From the NCBI GenBank assembly GCA_946481625.1, contig CAMLOZ010000171.1, positions 1-7,260 on the forward strand: a DNA stretch of 7,260 nt, written 5' to 3'. The translations under genes were made by a program, and so were the position numbers. This document shows positions 1-7,260 of this stretch, in pieces. Positions within the stretch are counted from its first letter, which is position 1, and every line of letters starts with the position of its first letter. The notes under the pieces are model-generated. The model saw only the letters and a program-made list of their open reading frames with translations, was not told the origin of the DNA and ran no database searches. The stretch is from an uncultured Haloferula sp. Its GTDB lineage: Bacteria; Verrucomicrobiota; Verrucomicrobiae; Verrucomicrobiales; Akkermansiaceae.

Positions 1-140
1 TGGGGCTTGATCCAATCGAATTCCGGATCATCAACGATACGCAGGTGGATCCCGAGCATCCCGAACGGCCTTTTTCGCAGCGGGACCTCATCGGGTGTCT
101 GCGGATTTGCGCCGATCGCTTCGGCTTGTGCGATCGTGGC
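1..140 (-). CDS. Partial open frame: likely frameshifted continuation of the second lyase gene, or an overlapping downstream gene
   Basis: Reading the minus strand from 140 to the edge in the frame +1 to the lyase gene gives a protein-like sequence with no stop: ATIAQAEAIGANPQTPDEVP, then LRKRPFGMLGIHLRIVDD, then PEFDWIKP. It has a balanced composition and beta-strand-like alternation, whereas the lyase frame over the same bases gives RHDRTSRSDRRKSADTR and a TGA at 90-88. Removing one base near 139-141 would join SAEIPV smoothly to ATIAQAEAIG. Alternatively it is a separate gene starting at the ATG at 59-57, with AAAAAGG about 9 bases upstream as a weak ribosome site. I do not recognise the family. 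Confidence 0.4.
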
Positions 141-2382
141 GCACCGGGATCTCGGCGGAAGCGGTGCTTTCGCCGATCTGGTTGTAGGCGGTGACGACAT
201 AATGATAGCTCGAGCCAAGCTCGGTCTCGATATCGGTGAACCCTGTCTTCCGGGAAAAGGCCGTATTGACGTCCCCCCAAGTGACGTAGGGGCCGCCGGG
301 AGTGGCCGAGCGTTTGATCCGATAGCCTCTCGCGCCCGGGACGTCCTCCCAGGAGAGGTCGATCTTGACCCCGTCGACCAAGGTGGCGGCCACGACCGGC
401 GCGGCCGGGACGCTCTGACCCGTGACCGTTCCGAGGAATTGCACCTCCGCCGCCGTGTTCCAGCCGTTCCCGGGCTGGATGTAGCGGACATAGCGGTAGG
501 CCGAGCCGCTGTTGACGGTCTGGAAAGTGAGCACCCCTGTCGGCGGTGCTGAAGTGATGGTGAACAAGTCGATCACACCGCTGCTGAAGTCGGCCGTATC
601 CGAGGCTTGGAATCTGCCGCCGATCATGGCGTTGGCAAAATTCTTGCGGGGGCAATACCTCACGCCCGTGATCACCGCACTGGCACCCGAACCCATATCC
701 AACCCGGCCCAGCCACCGCCGGACGCGGCGATATCGATGAAGTTTCCAAGCGAGCCGTCGAAGAGAATTTCTTTGGTCGCACCGCAATGATCATACGAAT
801 AGTTCGAACCGATGACCGTTCCGAAAAGCTGGCCGTCGGTCGTGGCGGCCGCTTCCACCGAGTTCGCGCTCTCGCCGCCGGGATTGTTGGCAGAAACGAC
901 ATAATAATAAGTCGTGCCCGCCGTCAGGCCCGGATCGACGAAGAACAAGTTATCGCCGTGGACTTCCCCCAGGGTGGTGTAAGGCCCGCCGCTGGTTGTG
1001 GAGCGCTTGACGTTGTAGCTCCGGGCGTAGGCCGATCCCGCCCAGGAGAGCGTGATCTGCCGACCCTGCACACGCGGCAGCAGCGTGCCGGGGATCGCGC
1101 CCGTTGCGATCGGATCGCGGCTGTGGGTCAGCGTGGTGAACCCCAGGCCGTCGAAGCCGCCGCTGTTGCCGCCATAATTGCTGCCGCCGCCTTCAGGACG
1201 GGCGGCTTCGGCATATTTCGCCGTATAAGGCGCGGCGATGCCCATGCGGTTGACGTAGTGGTTGTAAATCAAATCCCAGCCGGGACGGCCCACGCCCCCG
1301 GGGCCGGCGACGTCTTTTTGGTAAAAACGATACACGTGCGGCCATGTGCCGTAATCGGAGTTCGCGTAGGCGACGAAGGGCACGGCGTGTCCGGTATTGT
1401 ACTTGGAAATGTACTCGACCCCCGAGAGGACCCGGTTGTTCAGGTAGCCATAGAGGTCGTGGCCCTGGTTCCAGGCGATTTCGCAAAAGACGCCGATCAA
1501 CTGCGGACCAATCTGGGCGTGTCCCTGATCGCGGCCGCTTTCCTGCCATTGGCCGAGGCCATCCGGGTGGACGTAAAAGACCATGTTGTGGATCGCCCCG
1601 GTGTGAACGGCGTTGTAGAAATGATTCAGGGCTTCATCGAAGATGGGCTGACTGTCGCACAAGACCCCGATGGCGATCATCGAACACATGTTCGCCAGGG
1701 TCCAGTTCGCCCAGTAATGGGTATTGGTCTGACCCGCGAGCCACGAGGAGTTGCCCGGGTAATACTGGGTGAGCATGTATTGCTGGAACGCCGCGAAATC
1801 CGCCGGAGCCCAGCCCTCGTAGTCGCGCATTAATTCCCCGGCGCAGGCAAACGCATAGCCATAGAGGCCCATCCGCAGGAGGACGTTCGAGTTGCCGTCC
1901 CAGGCCGTGTGGGTGGCGGCCCAGGCGTTCATGATTTCGACCGCCTGATCCGCGTAGCTCGGGTTGCCCGAGCCGTGATAACGCAGCGCGGCTTGATACG
2001 CGCGGTGGGAATCGCGCGCCAGATTCATGTAGGTGTTTCCGCCATTTCCCGAATCGACAAAGACGGTGGGCACGGGAAAGGGACCGCCCATGTAAAATCC
2101 TTCATTGCCCACCAGAATGTCCCAACTGCCTTTCCACGGCTGCGCACCCGCGGCGACCTTGGCCGCCATACGGTCCAGATCCGCTTGCGTGGACAAAGCC
2201 CCTGGGTGCACGAACTGGGCTTTCGCGGACGGCGCGAGCACCATCAGGCCGAAACCGGCTACAAACGCCGGGAGAAATCCGGCCGCCTTCCGCACGCCGG
2301 CACGGGTGCTTGAGGCCGGTGCGAGGACCCTCGCGGGGACGATCGACGCGAGGCATTGCCATGACTTTAAAATGCCTTTCAT
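88..2382 (-). CDS. Secreted alginate-lyase-superfamily polysaccharide lyase with FN3, F5/8C-like and FN3 modules
   Basis: This gene encodes a predicted exported polysaccharide lyase of 764 residues, likely cleaving a uronic-acid polysaccharide by beta-elimination. Residues 1-55 form a signal peptide (hydrophobic stretch about 35-50, cleavage after AKA55). Residues 57-425 form an all-helical PF05426-like domain; visible conserved patches are QTNTHYWANW (218-227, with N220 and H222) and QESGRDQGH (280-288, with R284 and H288), which I take as the active-site region by analogy with family PL5. From memory the domain most resembles the glucuronan/alginate-lyase-like group (PL38), but the substrate is not proven. 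FN3 domains follow at 432-514 and 658-748, flanking a discoidin-like domain at 520-651. I chose the ATG at 2382 because the signal peptide follows it; the frame stays open to 2667, but that upstream part is antisense to an ATPase remnant. No clear Shine-Dalgarno is seen. A GTG at 2295 would give a shorter, more classical signal peptide. The last 17 residues are Arg/Ser-rich and probably out of frame. Confidence 0.85.
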   Translation of the reverse strand: MKGILKSWQCLASIVPARVLAPASSTRAGVRKAAGFLPAFVAGFGLMVLAPSAKAQFVHPGALSTQADLDRMAAKVAAGAQPWKGSWDILVGNEGFYMGGPFPVPTVFVDSGNGGNTYMNLARDSHRAYQAALRYHGSGNPSYADQAVEIMNAWAATHTAWDGNSNVLLRMGLYGYAFACAGELMRDYEGWAPADFAAFQQYMLTQYYPGNSSWLAGQTNTHYWANWTLANMCSMIAIGVLCDSQPIFDEALNHFYNAVHTGAIHNMVFYVHPDGLGQWQESGRDQGHAQIGPQLIGVFCEIAWNQGHDLYGYLNNRVLSGVEYISKYNTGHAVPFVAYANSDYGTWPHVYRFYQKDVAGPGGVGRPGWDLIYNHYVNRMGIAAPYTAKYAEAARPEGGGSNYGGNSGGFDGLGFTTLTHSRDPIATGAIPGTLLPRVQGRQITLSWAGSAYARSYNVKRSTTSGGPYTTLGEVHGDNLFFVDPGLTAGTTYYYVVSANNPGGESANSVEAAATTDGQLFGTVIGSNYSYDHCGATKEILFDGSLGNFIDIAASGGGWAGLDMGSGASAVITGVRYCPRKNFANAMIGGRFQASDTADFSSGVIDLFTITSAPPTGVLTFQTVNSGSAYRYVRYIQPGNGWNTAAEVQFLGTVTGQSVPAAPVVAATLVDGVKIDLSWEDVPGARGYRIKRSATPGGPYVTWGDVNTAFSRKTGFTDIETELGSSYHYVVTAYNQIGESTASAEIPVRHDRTSRSDRRKSADTR
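430..825 (-). other. F5/8 type C (discoidin)-like binding domain within the second lyase
   Basis: Residues 520-651 lie between two FN3 domains. They run from GTVIGSNYSYDHCGATKEIL through FDGSLGNFIDI, LDMGSGASAVITGVRYCPRK and GGRFQASDTADFSSG to YRYVRYIQPGNGWNTAAEVQFLG. The FDG, the W-x-GLDMG strand, the ITGVRYCPR strand and the closing YVRY...AEVQF strand are characteristic of discoidin-type jelly rolls, many of which bind carbohydrate. Two cysteines (C533, C576) could form a disulfide after export. The ligand cannot be inferred from sequence. Confidence 0.65.
2218..2382 (-). other. Signal peptide of the second lyase gene
   Basis: Residues 1-55 have a long basic N-region (K2, K6, R18, R27, R31, K32), a hydrophobic core around FLPAFVAGFGLMVLA and an AKA|Q cleavage site. 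The mature protein then starts with QFVHPGALSTQADLDRM, the usual beginning of this lyase family. The N-region is unusually long; initiation at the in-frame GTG (2295-2293) would leave a conventional 26-residue signal peptide. The first codons after the ATG are AT-rich compared with the rest, which supports 2382 as a genuine initiation region. Confidence 0.7.
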
Positions 2383-2471
2383 GGGAGTCAGAATGGGACT
2401 TGTCGGATAAAAATCCTGCGGGCGTTCGGGATGATGGCTATCACCGCCGTGCAATCCCACGGAATCTACCA

Positions 2472-2500
2472 TCTCTAGTTCCCTCAAACTGTTATGCCAA
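2472..2500 (-). promoter_or_regulatory. Candidate sigma70-type promoter for the second lyase gene
   Basis: On the minus strand, TTGGCA (2500-2495, five of six matches to the -35 consensus) is followed after 17 bp by TAGAGA (2477-2472, a weak -10). Transcription would begin near 2465 and leave a leader of roughly 80 bases before the ATG at 2382. The same stretch contains GAGGG 8 bases before an in-frame ATG at 2472, so it could instead be a ribosome site for a longer N-terminus, but that would place a non-secretory 30-residue extension before the signal peptide. This is a pattern match only. Confidence 0.25.
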
Positions 2501-2527
2501 ACCCGCCGCCGCTGATACGAATCAAGG

Positions 2528-2788
<261 letters not shown>

Positions 2789-2807
2789 AAGTAAGCGGAT
2801 GCGCGTT

Positions 2808-2835
2808 GGCGGCGGCCACGCAAATGGCCGCCGCC
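2808..2835 (-). terminator. Perfect 10-bp GC-rich hairpin downstream of the large lyase gene
   Basis: GGCGGCGGCC (2808-2817) and GGCCGCCGCC (2826-2835) are perfect reverse complements around an 8-base loop. The hairpin is about 140 bases past the stop of the large lyase. No U-tract follows on either strand, so it is not a canonical intrinsic terminator; it may be a U-less terminator, a transcript-end stabiliser or a protein site. The stem is certain; the role is inferred. Confidence 0.4.
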
Positions 2836-2842
2836 TTGAGCA

Positions 2843-2938
2843 GGCAGAATCCCCGGTTGAAACAAGGCTTAACGGGTCTTTCGGTATCCCCCCAATTAAT
2901 CCGCATTCACCGCCCTCTCCATTCCCGGGGATTCTGCC
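2843..2938. repeat. Perfect 14-bp inverted repeat enclosing 68 bp
   Basis: GGCAGAATCCCCGG (2843-2856) is exactly the reverse complement of CCGGGGATTCTGCC (2925-2938). The arms start 35 bases after the stop of the large lyase and end 7 bases before the GC-rich hairpin at 2808-2835. In RNA the arms could close a large stem-loop; as DNA the 96-bp unit resembles a small non-autonomous element with terminal inverted repeats. I see no convincing target-site duplication at its ends and no coding content inside. Confidence 0.6.
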
Positions 2939-2972
2939 AAATCGGTCGCCGTTGATAGGCATCAGGCGGCTC

Positions 2973-5900
2973 TTATTGGGCCGTAGCACTGCTCTGGGGC
3001 GAATTCACGCTCTCGCTGCTGCCGTTGTAGGCCATCACGACATAGTAGTAGGTCACCCCGGCGCTCAGACCCGTGTCGGTGTGGCCGGTGCCGATGACAT
3101 TGGTCGCAACCGCCGTGTAAGGACCGCCGCTTGCCGTGGCCCGCCAGACATCGTAACCGGTCGCCCCCGTGACAGCGGTCCAGCTCAGCACCACCTGCCC
3201 GGCTCCCGCCGTGGCCGTCGGGGCGGCCGGTGCGGCAAGGAGGCCGGCCGGACTGGTTGACATGACCGAACTCACCTCGGCACCCGTCAAGGCCCGCTCG
3301 TAGATGCGGAAGTCATCGATCCGCCCCGCCAGATACGGATCGGCATACTGCGACCTCCCGATGTAGTTCTTCGTCGTCGCCCCGAGACTCGACGGGGTGA
3401 GAGTCATCGCGGTGTTCTGCCCCACCTGCACGCCATCGACATACAGCGTGCCCGTCGAACCTCCGAGCGAGACCGCCACGTGGTGCCAACCCGTCGCAGG
3501 GAATACCGCGGTCCCGTCGATCTTCTGCTCGCCGCCCCCCCCCGACGTGGTGATCGCGAACCGGATGTTGCCATTGGCACCGTTCCTCGGCGTGAGGAAC
3601 ATGTTGCTGGCGGTGCTGGTCCCGAAGTCGAAGAACCGCTGCCAGTTCGCGGTCGAGTCCAGGTTCGCCCAGAAGCTGATCGTGCAGGCACTCAAGCCGT
3701 TGACCACACCGGTCGGCAGCGTGACGTGATCGTTCGATCCATCCAGGTCAACCGCGGTGACCGAGCGACCGAAGCTCCACACGGGGCTGTTCACCAGCGT
3801 TCCCGTCCAGCCGTTGCCCATCGCATCCGCCGCCGTCGCCCCCGTCGCCTCGTCGAATTTCACGTAGGCCCGCGGCCGCGTGAACGTCACCGTCACCTGC
3901 GAGGAATTCGAGCTCTCCCCACCGAGGTTCGAGGCCGAGACCACGTAGTAATACGTCGTCCCGCTCGCCGCGCTGCTGTCCGAATACTCCGTGCCGGTGA
4001 TGCCGCTGAAGCTATCCGTGTAAGTCCCGCTGACAGTCCCGCGCTTCACGGTGTAGCTCGTCGCTCCCGAAACCGCGCTCCACGACAGGTCCACCGTCCC
4101 GCCCCAGCCGTTGCCCGCAAGTCCCCCCGGTGTCGCCGGCACCGGCGGCAAGGGCGTGGCTACGAGAGTCGTCGTGGCAATTCCCTCGCCCAGCGCAGTC
4201 GCGGCGACGATCTGGTAATAGTAAGTCGTCCCGTTGGCCGCGCTCGTGTCCGTGAACGAGGTCCCCGTAATCCCGACCGCGACATTCGAGTACGGCCCGC
4301 CGCTCGAGGTAGCCCGCTTCACGATGTAGCTCGTAGCCCCCGAAACCGCGCTCCACGAAAGCGCCACCTGCCCGTTCCCCGCCGTCGCGGCAGGACTGCC
4401 CGGCGCGGCCATCGACCCGGCGAGACCGCTGATCTCCGTCGCCGTCAAAGCCCGCCCGATGATCCGGAAGTCATCAACCCGGCCGTCCAGGTAAGGATCG
4501 TTCCACTGCGACTTGCCGAGATAGTTCTGCGTGGTGGCACCGAGCGACGACGGAGTCAGCGTCATCGCCGCGTTCTGCCCGACCTGCACGCCGTTGACGT
4601 AAAGCGTGCCGGTCGCCCCGTTGAGCACCACCGCGACGTGCTGCCAGCTCCCCGTCGCCAAGGCCGCGGTGCCATTGATGATCTGCTCGCCGACCGAAGG
4701 CGTGCGGATCGCGAACCGCACGGTGCCGGTACTCGAGAACCGCGGCGTGAGGAACAAATAGTTGTTCGTGCCCGTGCCGAAGTCGAAGACCCGCTGCCAG
4801 TTCGCCAGCGCATCGAGGTTCACCCAGGCGGCAAAGGTCGCCGTCGTCAAACCGTTGATCGCACCCGTCGGCAGCGTCACATGGTCGTTCGAGCCATCCA
4901 GATTCACCGCGTTGCCCGTCTTCCCCGCGACCCAGGTCGGACCGTTCACAAGCGTGCCGGTGCGGCCGTTGTCGGTGCTGTCCGCCGCCACCGTGCCCGC
5001 GCTCTCGTCGAACTTCAGGTAAGCCACGCCGTCCGCCGCCAGCGTCTGGATCGTCGCCACATCGACCGCATGGTTGTAGATCCGGAAATTGTCGATGCTG
5101 CCGTTGAACAACGGATCCGGCCACTGCGACTTGCCGATGTAGTTGACCGTCGGCTTGAAGTCCCCGGGATTGATCGTGACCGAATTGTTAGACGCAACCG
5201 CGTTACCGTTCACGAAAAGCGTCGCCGTGTCGTCCTTCAGCGTCACCGCGACATGCGTCCACTGCCCCGTGGCCATGGCCGCCGTGGTCACCGCCTGCTC
5301 GCTGCCGCCGTTCTTGATCGCGAAGCGCAAGCTCCCGCCGCCGTTCGGAGTCAGGAAAAGGTACTGCGACGTGCTGTTGCCGAAGTCGAAGATCCGCTGC
5401 TGCTGGTTGCCGCCGTTCCAGTACACCCACGCGGCCACCGTCATGTCCTGGTAGTCCGCCGCATTGCTCGGCAAGGTCACGTAATCATCGGTGCCATCGA
5501 GCACGAGCGCATTCCCCTGATGCCCCGCGGCATAAGCGGGTGTGCCCGTCGCCGCGCCATGAAGATTGCCCAAGCTATCGTCGGCGTTCCCCTCGAAGGC
5601 ATAGTGCGCGCGCAATCCCGGCGCCAGAACCGTGATCGTGAGCGTGATGTCCACGAAAGCACCCGCGTTGTCGGTCACCCGCACCGTGAACGTATTCACA
5701 CCCGCATCCGCCGCACTCGGCGTGCCCACCAATGTGCCGTCGGTCGCGACCACCAGCCACGACGGCCCGGACACCTTGCTGAAGGTCAACTCGGCTCCCG
5801 CATCAATGTCGGAGGCATCCCCCGCAAGCGAGGCCGTGAGATACGACTGCCCCGCGCTCACGCTCAACTTCGTCAGCGACGAACTGCCCCACACCGGCGC

Positions 5901-7260
5901 ATCGTTCACGTTGTCCACCGTGATCCAAAGGTTCGCGTCGTCGGTCGCCCCGCTCGAATCCGTGACACGCACCACCGCCAGCCACACCCCGACATCCCCA
6001 TTGCCCGGAGTTCCGGAAAGCGTCCCGTCCGCAGCCACCGAAAGCCACGCCGGGCCGGTGACTTTGCTATAGGTCAGCGTGCCGCCGTTCGCATCCGTCG
6101 CGCTTCCGGCCAGCGTCTGTCCCGTGTAAGCGGCATCCTCCGTCGCAGCAGCCTTCACCATCGGATCGCTCGTGAAGGTCGGCGCGCTGTTGCTGCCGCC
6201 TTGCCCCCACAGGCCATACACCTCGTTGCCCGTGAGACCGTAATTGTAGATCCGGAAGTTATCGATGCGACCGTTGAAGTAAGCGTCGCCGTTCCACATG
6301 CTGCGGCCCAGGTAGCAGAAGGTCTGGCTGAACATCGGCGAAAGCCGCGGCGAGGAGCCGGCCGCGACCGGCAGGCCGTTCACGTAGAGCGTGGCGGTCT
6401 CGCCGTTGAAGGTGACGGCCAGGTGCGTCCAGGTCGCCGTTGGCATCGTGGGCCCGACCAGGGCGATCGTGCCGTCGGTGCCGCGCGAGGTCGTCATCGT
6501 GAACCCGATCTTGCCGGTGCCTTCCTTGACGGTGAGCATCATGAACTTCTCGATCTCGCTGCCGAAGTCGAAGACGCGCTGCCAATTGTTGCCGCCGTTC
6601 CAATAAACCCAGGCCGCGAGGGTGACATCGCGGGAGAGGCCGGAGTGAACCGGGAGCTGGACATATTGGTCAGTGCCGTTGAGCGAGATTGCCTGTCCGC
6701 CGCCGAAGCCCTGGGCATAGCCGGGAAGTGCCGTGCCCTTCGGCGTGCCATGGCGGGTGCCCGTGCCGTCGTTGGCGCTCCCTTCGAAGGTGTAGCTGGC
6801 GACGACCGCCTGGTTCACCAGCAACGGCGTGCTCTCGAGATTGCCCGTCGGCGTGACGGCCACGACCTTATAGTAATAGCTGCCGCCGTTGGCGACGGTG
6901 TCGTCCGTGAAGTTGAGGTTCGGTTCGACCGCCGTGCCGAGCGTCGTGTAGGGGCCGGCGGCGCTGGCGGCCCGTTGGATCTGGTAGCTGGTCGCCGTGG
7001 CGCTGCCCCACCAGTTCAGGATGACCTGGTTCTTGCTCCACTGCGCGAGCAGTCCGCTGGGAGCGGTACCGGTGCTCGTGTTGTCCCGTGCGTAGGTAAG
7101 GCTGCCCAAGCCCAGATGATCCTGCGCGGAGGGATGGCCGCCGGGCACGGTGACACCCTCGGGCCGGATCACGTTCATCCCGAGCTTGCTCCACGGCGCG
7201 GCGACGCCTTTCACGTTCGCGTAGTGATTGTAGATGATCTCGTAGGAGGTGTAGCCGCCC
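2973..7260 (-). CDS. Large multidomain secreted lyase paralogue, 5' end outside the window (LamG/FN3/Ig-like repeats)
   Basis: The gene is cut by the right edge: the frame is open through 7260 and reads GGYTSYEIIYNHYANV just before KGVAAPW, so the GTG at 7214 is an internal codon. These residues match the end of the lyase domain in the neighbouring gene, so the missing N-terminus should be a signal peptide and an alginate-lyase-like domain. Counting from 7214, the modules are: end of lyase domain 1-47; FN3 50-136; LamG (concanavalin-A-like) 137-335; two cadherin/putative-Ig repeats 344-437 and 438-530, with YSKVTGPAWL and FSKVSGPSWL and a GTP strand; LamG 535-728; LamG 729-932; FN3 937-1021; FN3 1025-1111; LamG 1115-1318; FN3 1329-1412. 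LamG signatures include TATLYVNG and FNGRIDNFRIYN. The protein ends in TAQ directly after the last FN3, with no PEP-CTERM, LPXTG or membrane segment visible. It is probably an extracellular enzyme with glycan-binding and spacer modules. Confidence 0.88.
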   Translation of the reverse strand, partial: GGYTSYEIIYNHYANVKGVAAPWSKLGMNVIRPEGVTVPGGHPSAQDHLGLGSLTYARDNTSTGTAPSGLLAQWSKNQVILNWWGSATATSYQIQRAASAAGPYTTLGTAVEPNLNFTDDTVANGGSYYYKVVAVTPTGNLESTPLLVNQAVVASYTFEGSANDGTGTRHGTPKGTALPGYAQGFGGGQAISLNGTDQYVQLPVHSGLSRDVTLAAWVYWNGGNNWQRVFDFGSEIEKFMMLTVKEGTGKIGFTMTTSRGTDGTIALVGPTMPTATWTHLAVTFNGETATLYVNGLPVAAGSSPRLSPMFSQTFCYLGRSMWNGDAYFNGRIDNFRIYNYGLTGNEVYGLWGQGGSNSAPTFTSDPMVKAAATEDAAYTGQTLAGSATDANGGTLTYSKVTGPAWLSVAADGTLSGTPGNGDVGVWLAVVRVTDSSGATDDANLWITVDNVNDAPVWGSSSLTKLSVSAGQSYLTASLAGDASDIDAGAELTFSKVSGPSWLVVATDGTLVGTPSAADAGVNTFTVRVTDNAGAFVDITLTITVLAPGLRAHYAFEGNADDSLGNLHGAATGTPAYAAGHQGNALVLDGTDDYVTLPSNAADYQDMTVAAWVYWNGGNQQQRIFDFGNSTSQYLFLTPNGGGSLRFAIKNGGSEQAVTTAAMATGQWTHVAVTLKDDTATLFVNGNAVASNNSVTINPGDFKPTVNYIGKSQWPDPLFNGSIDNFRIYNHAVDVATIQTLAADGVAYLKFDESAGTVAADSTDNGRTGTLVNGPTWVAGKTGNAVNLDGSNDHVTLPTGAINGLTTATFAAWVNLDALANWQRVFDFGTGTNNYLFLTPRFSSTGTVRFAIRTPSVGEQIINGTAALATGSWQHVAVVLNGATGTLYVNGVQVGQNAAMTLTPSSLGATTQNYLGKSQWNDPYLDGRVDDFRIIGRALTATEISGLAGSMAAPGSPAATAGNGQVALSWSAVSGATSYIVKRATSSGGPYSNVAVGITGTSFTDTSAANGTTYYYQIVAATALGEGIATTTLVATPLPPVPATPGGLAGNGWGGTVDLSWSAVSGATSYTVKRGTVSGTYTDSFSGITGTEYSDSSAASGTTYYYVVSASNLGGESSNSSQVTVTFTRPRAYVKFDEATGATAADAMGNGWTGTLVNSPVWSFGRSVTAVDLDGSNDHVTLPTGVVNGLSACTISFWANLDSTANWQRFFDFGTSTASNMFLTPRNGANGNIRFAITTSGGGGEQKIDGTAVFPATGWHHVAVSLGGSTGTLYVDGVQVGQNTAMTLTPSSLGATTKNYIGRSQYADPYLAGRIDDFRIYERALTGAEVSSVMSTSPAGLLAAPAAPTATAGAGQVVLSWTAVTGATGYDVWRATASGGPYTAVATNVIGTGHTDTGLSAGVTYYYVVMAYNGSSESVNSPQSSATAQ
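2976..3878 (-). repeat. LamG-FN3 module, copy B of an intragenic duplication
   Basis: This block encodes residues 1113-1413: AYVKFDEATGATAADA, LDGSNDHVTLPTG, NWQRFFDFGT and GVQVGQNTAMTLTPSSLGAT, then a terminal FN3 with LSWTAVTGATGYDVWR. It parallels copy A at 4152-5030 in order and spacing. The two copies are separated by one additional FN3 domain (3882-4142) whose LSWSAVSGATSYTVKR strand most resembles the FN3 of copy A, so that FN3 was probably duplicated too. Confidence 0.75.
4152..5030 (-). repeat. LamG-FN3 module, copy A of an intragenic duplication
   Basis: This block encodes residues 729-1021 of the large lyase (numbered from 7214): a LamG domain beginning AYLKFDESAGTVAADS, with LDGSNDHVTLPTG, NWQRVFDFGT and GVQVGQNAAMTLTPSSLGAT, followed by an FN3 domain with LSWSAVSGATSYIVKR. 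It is clearly homologous, motif by motif, to 2976-3878. Synonymous and amino-acid differences are scattered throughout, so the duplication is not recent. Confidence 0.75.
5625..6185 (-). repeat. Two tandem cadherin/putative-Ig repeats in the large lyase
   Basis: Residues 344-437 and 438-530 are two copies of a module of about 93 residues. Each has an A/D-rich strand (SATDANGGTLTYSKV; DASDIDAGAELTFSKV), a GP.WL turn, DGTL.GTP, and a final VRVTD..GA strand; the first ends in DNVNDAP, a typical calcium-site linker of cadherin-like or He_PIG domains. They separate the first LamG from the second and probably act as a rigid, calcium-stabilised spacer. Confidence 0.7.

Noticed and set aside
607..1833. 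Long plus-strand open frame (408 codons) opposite the second lyase gene
   Set aside because: It is antisense to a recognisable lyase/FN3 protein, has an Arg/Val/Ala-rich shadow composition and shows no domain; GC-rich coding DNA often leaves such frames open.
2405..2416. Short palindrome GGATAAAAATCC in the leader of the second lyase
   Set aside because: A four-base stem is too short to support a terminator or operator call.
2483..2500. Sigma54-type promoter (TTGGCA with a TTTG element)
   Set aside because: The spacing from GG is about right, but the -12 element has TG instead of the required GC.
7212..7214. GTG as start codon of the large lyase gene
   Set aside because: The frame is open beyond it to 7260, and the upstream residues align with the paralogue's lyase domain, so this is an internal valine.

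Overview
The window looks like part of a polysaccharide-degradation locus from a GC-rich environmental bacterium. Long secreted proteins built from a lyase domain plus fibronectin type III (FN3), laminin-G-like and discoidin-like modules, and starts without clear Shine-Dalgarno sequences, suggest Verrucomicrobiota (for example an Opitutales relative). That placement is inference from protein style. No rRNA or other taxonomic marker is present.

Layout on the minus strand, read right to left: a very large gene enters from the right edge and ends at 2973. The window holds the last residues of its N-terminal lyase domain, then FN3, LamG, two cadherin/Ig-like repeats, LamG, LamG, FN3, FN3, LamG and FN3. 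After about 590 bp without an intact gene comes a second gene, 2382 to 88: a signal peptide, a complete alginate-lyase-superfamily domain (PF05426-like), FN3, an F5/8 type C-like domain and FN3. The residues at the right edge (GGYTSYEIIYNHYANV followed by KGVAAPW) match the end of the lyase domain in the second gene (GWDLIYNHYVNRMGIAAPY), so the two genes are tandem paralogues with different accessory modules. Together they would be exported to bind and cleave an acidic (uronic-acid-containing) polysaccharide.

The intergenic stretch 2383-2972 holds three things of note: a plus-strand remnant of a P-type metal ATPase carrying the MLTGD hinge motif and a 9-bp triplication; a perfect 10-bp GC-rich hairpin; and a perfect 14-bp inverted repeat enclosing 68 bp. 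A candidate promoter for the second lyase gene lies at 2472-2500.

At the left edge, the natural-looking reading frame of the second gene switches to another frame near position 140 and stays open to the window edge. This suggests a frameshift, or an overlapping downstream gene. I see no tRNA, rRNA, CRISPR array, insertion sequence or defence system. The window is mostly recognisable carbohydrate-active enzyme (CAZyme) territory rather than a wholly new system.
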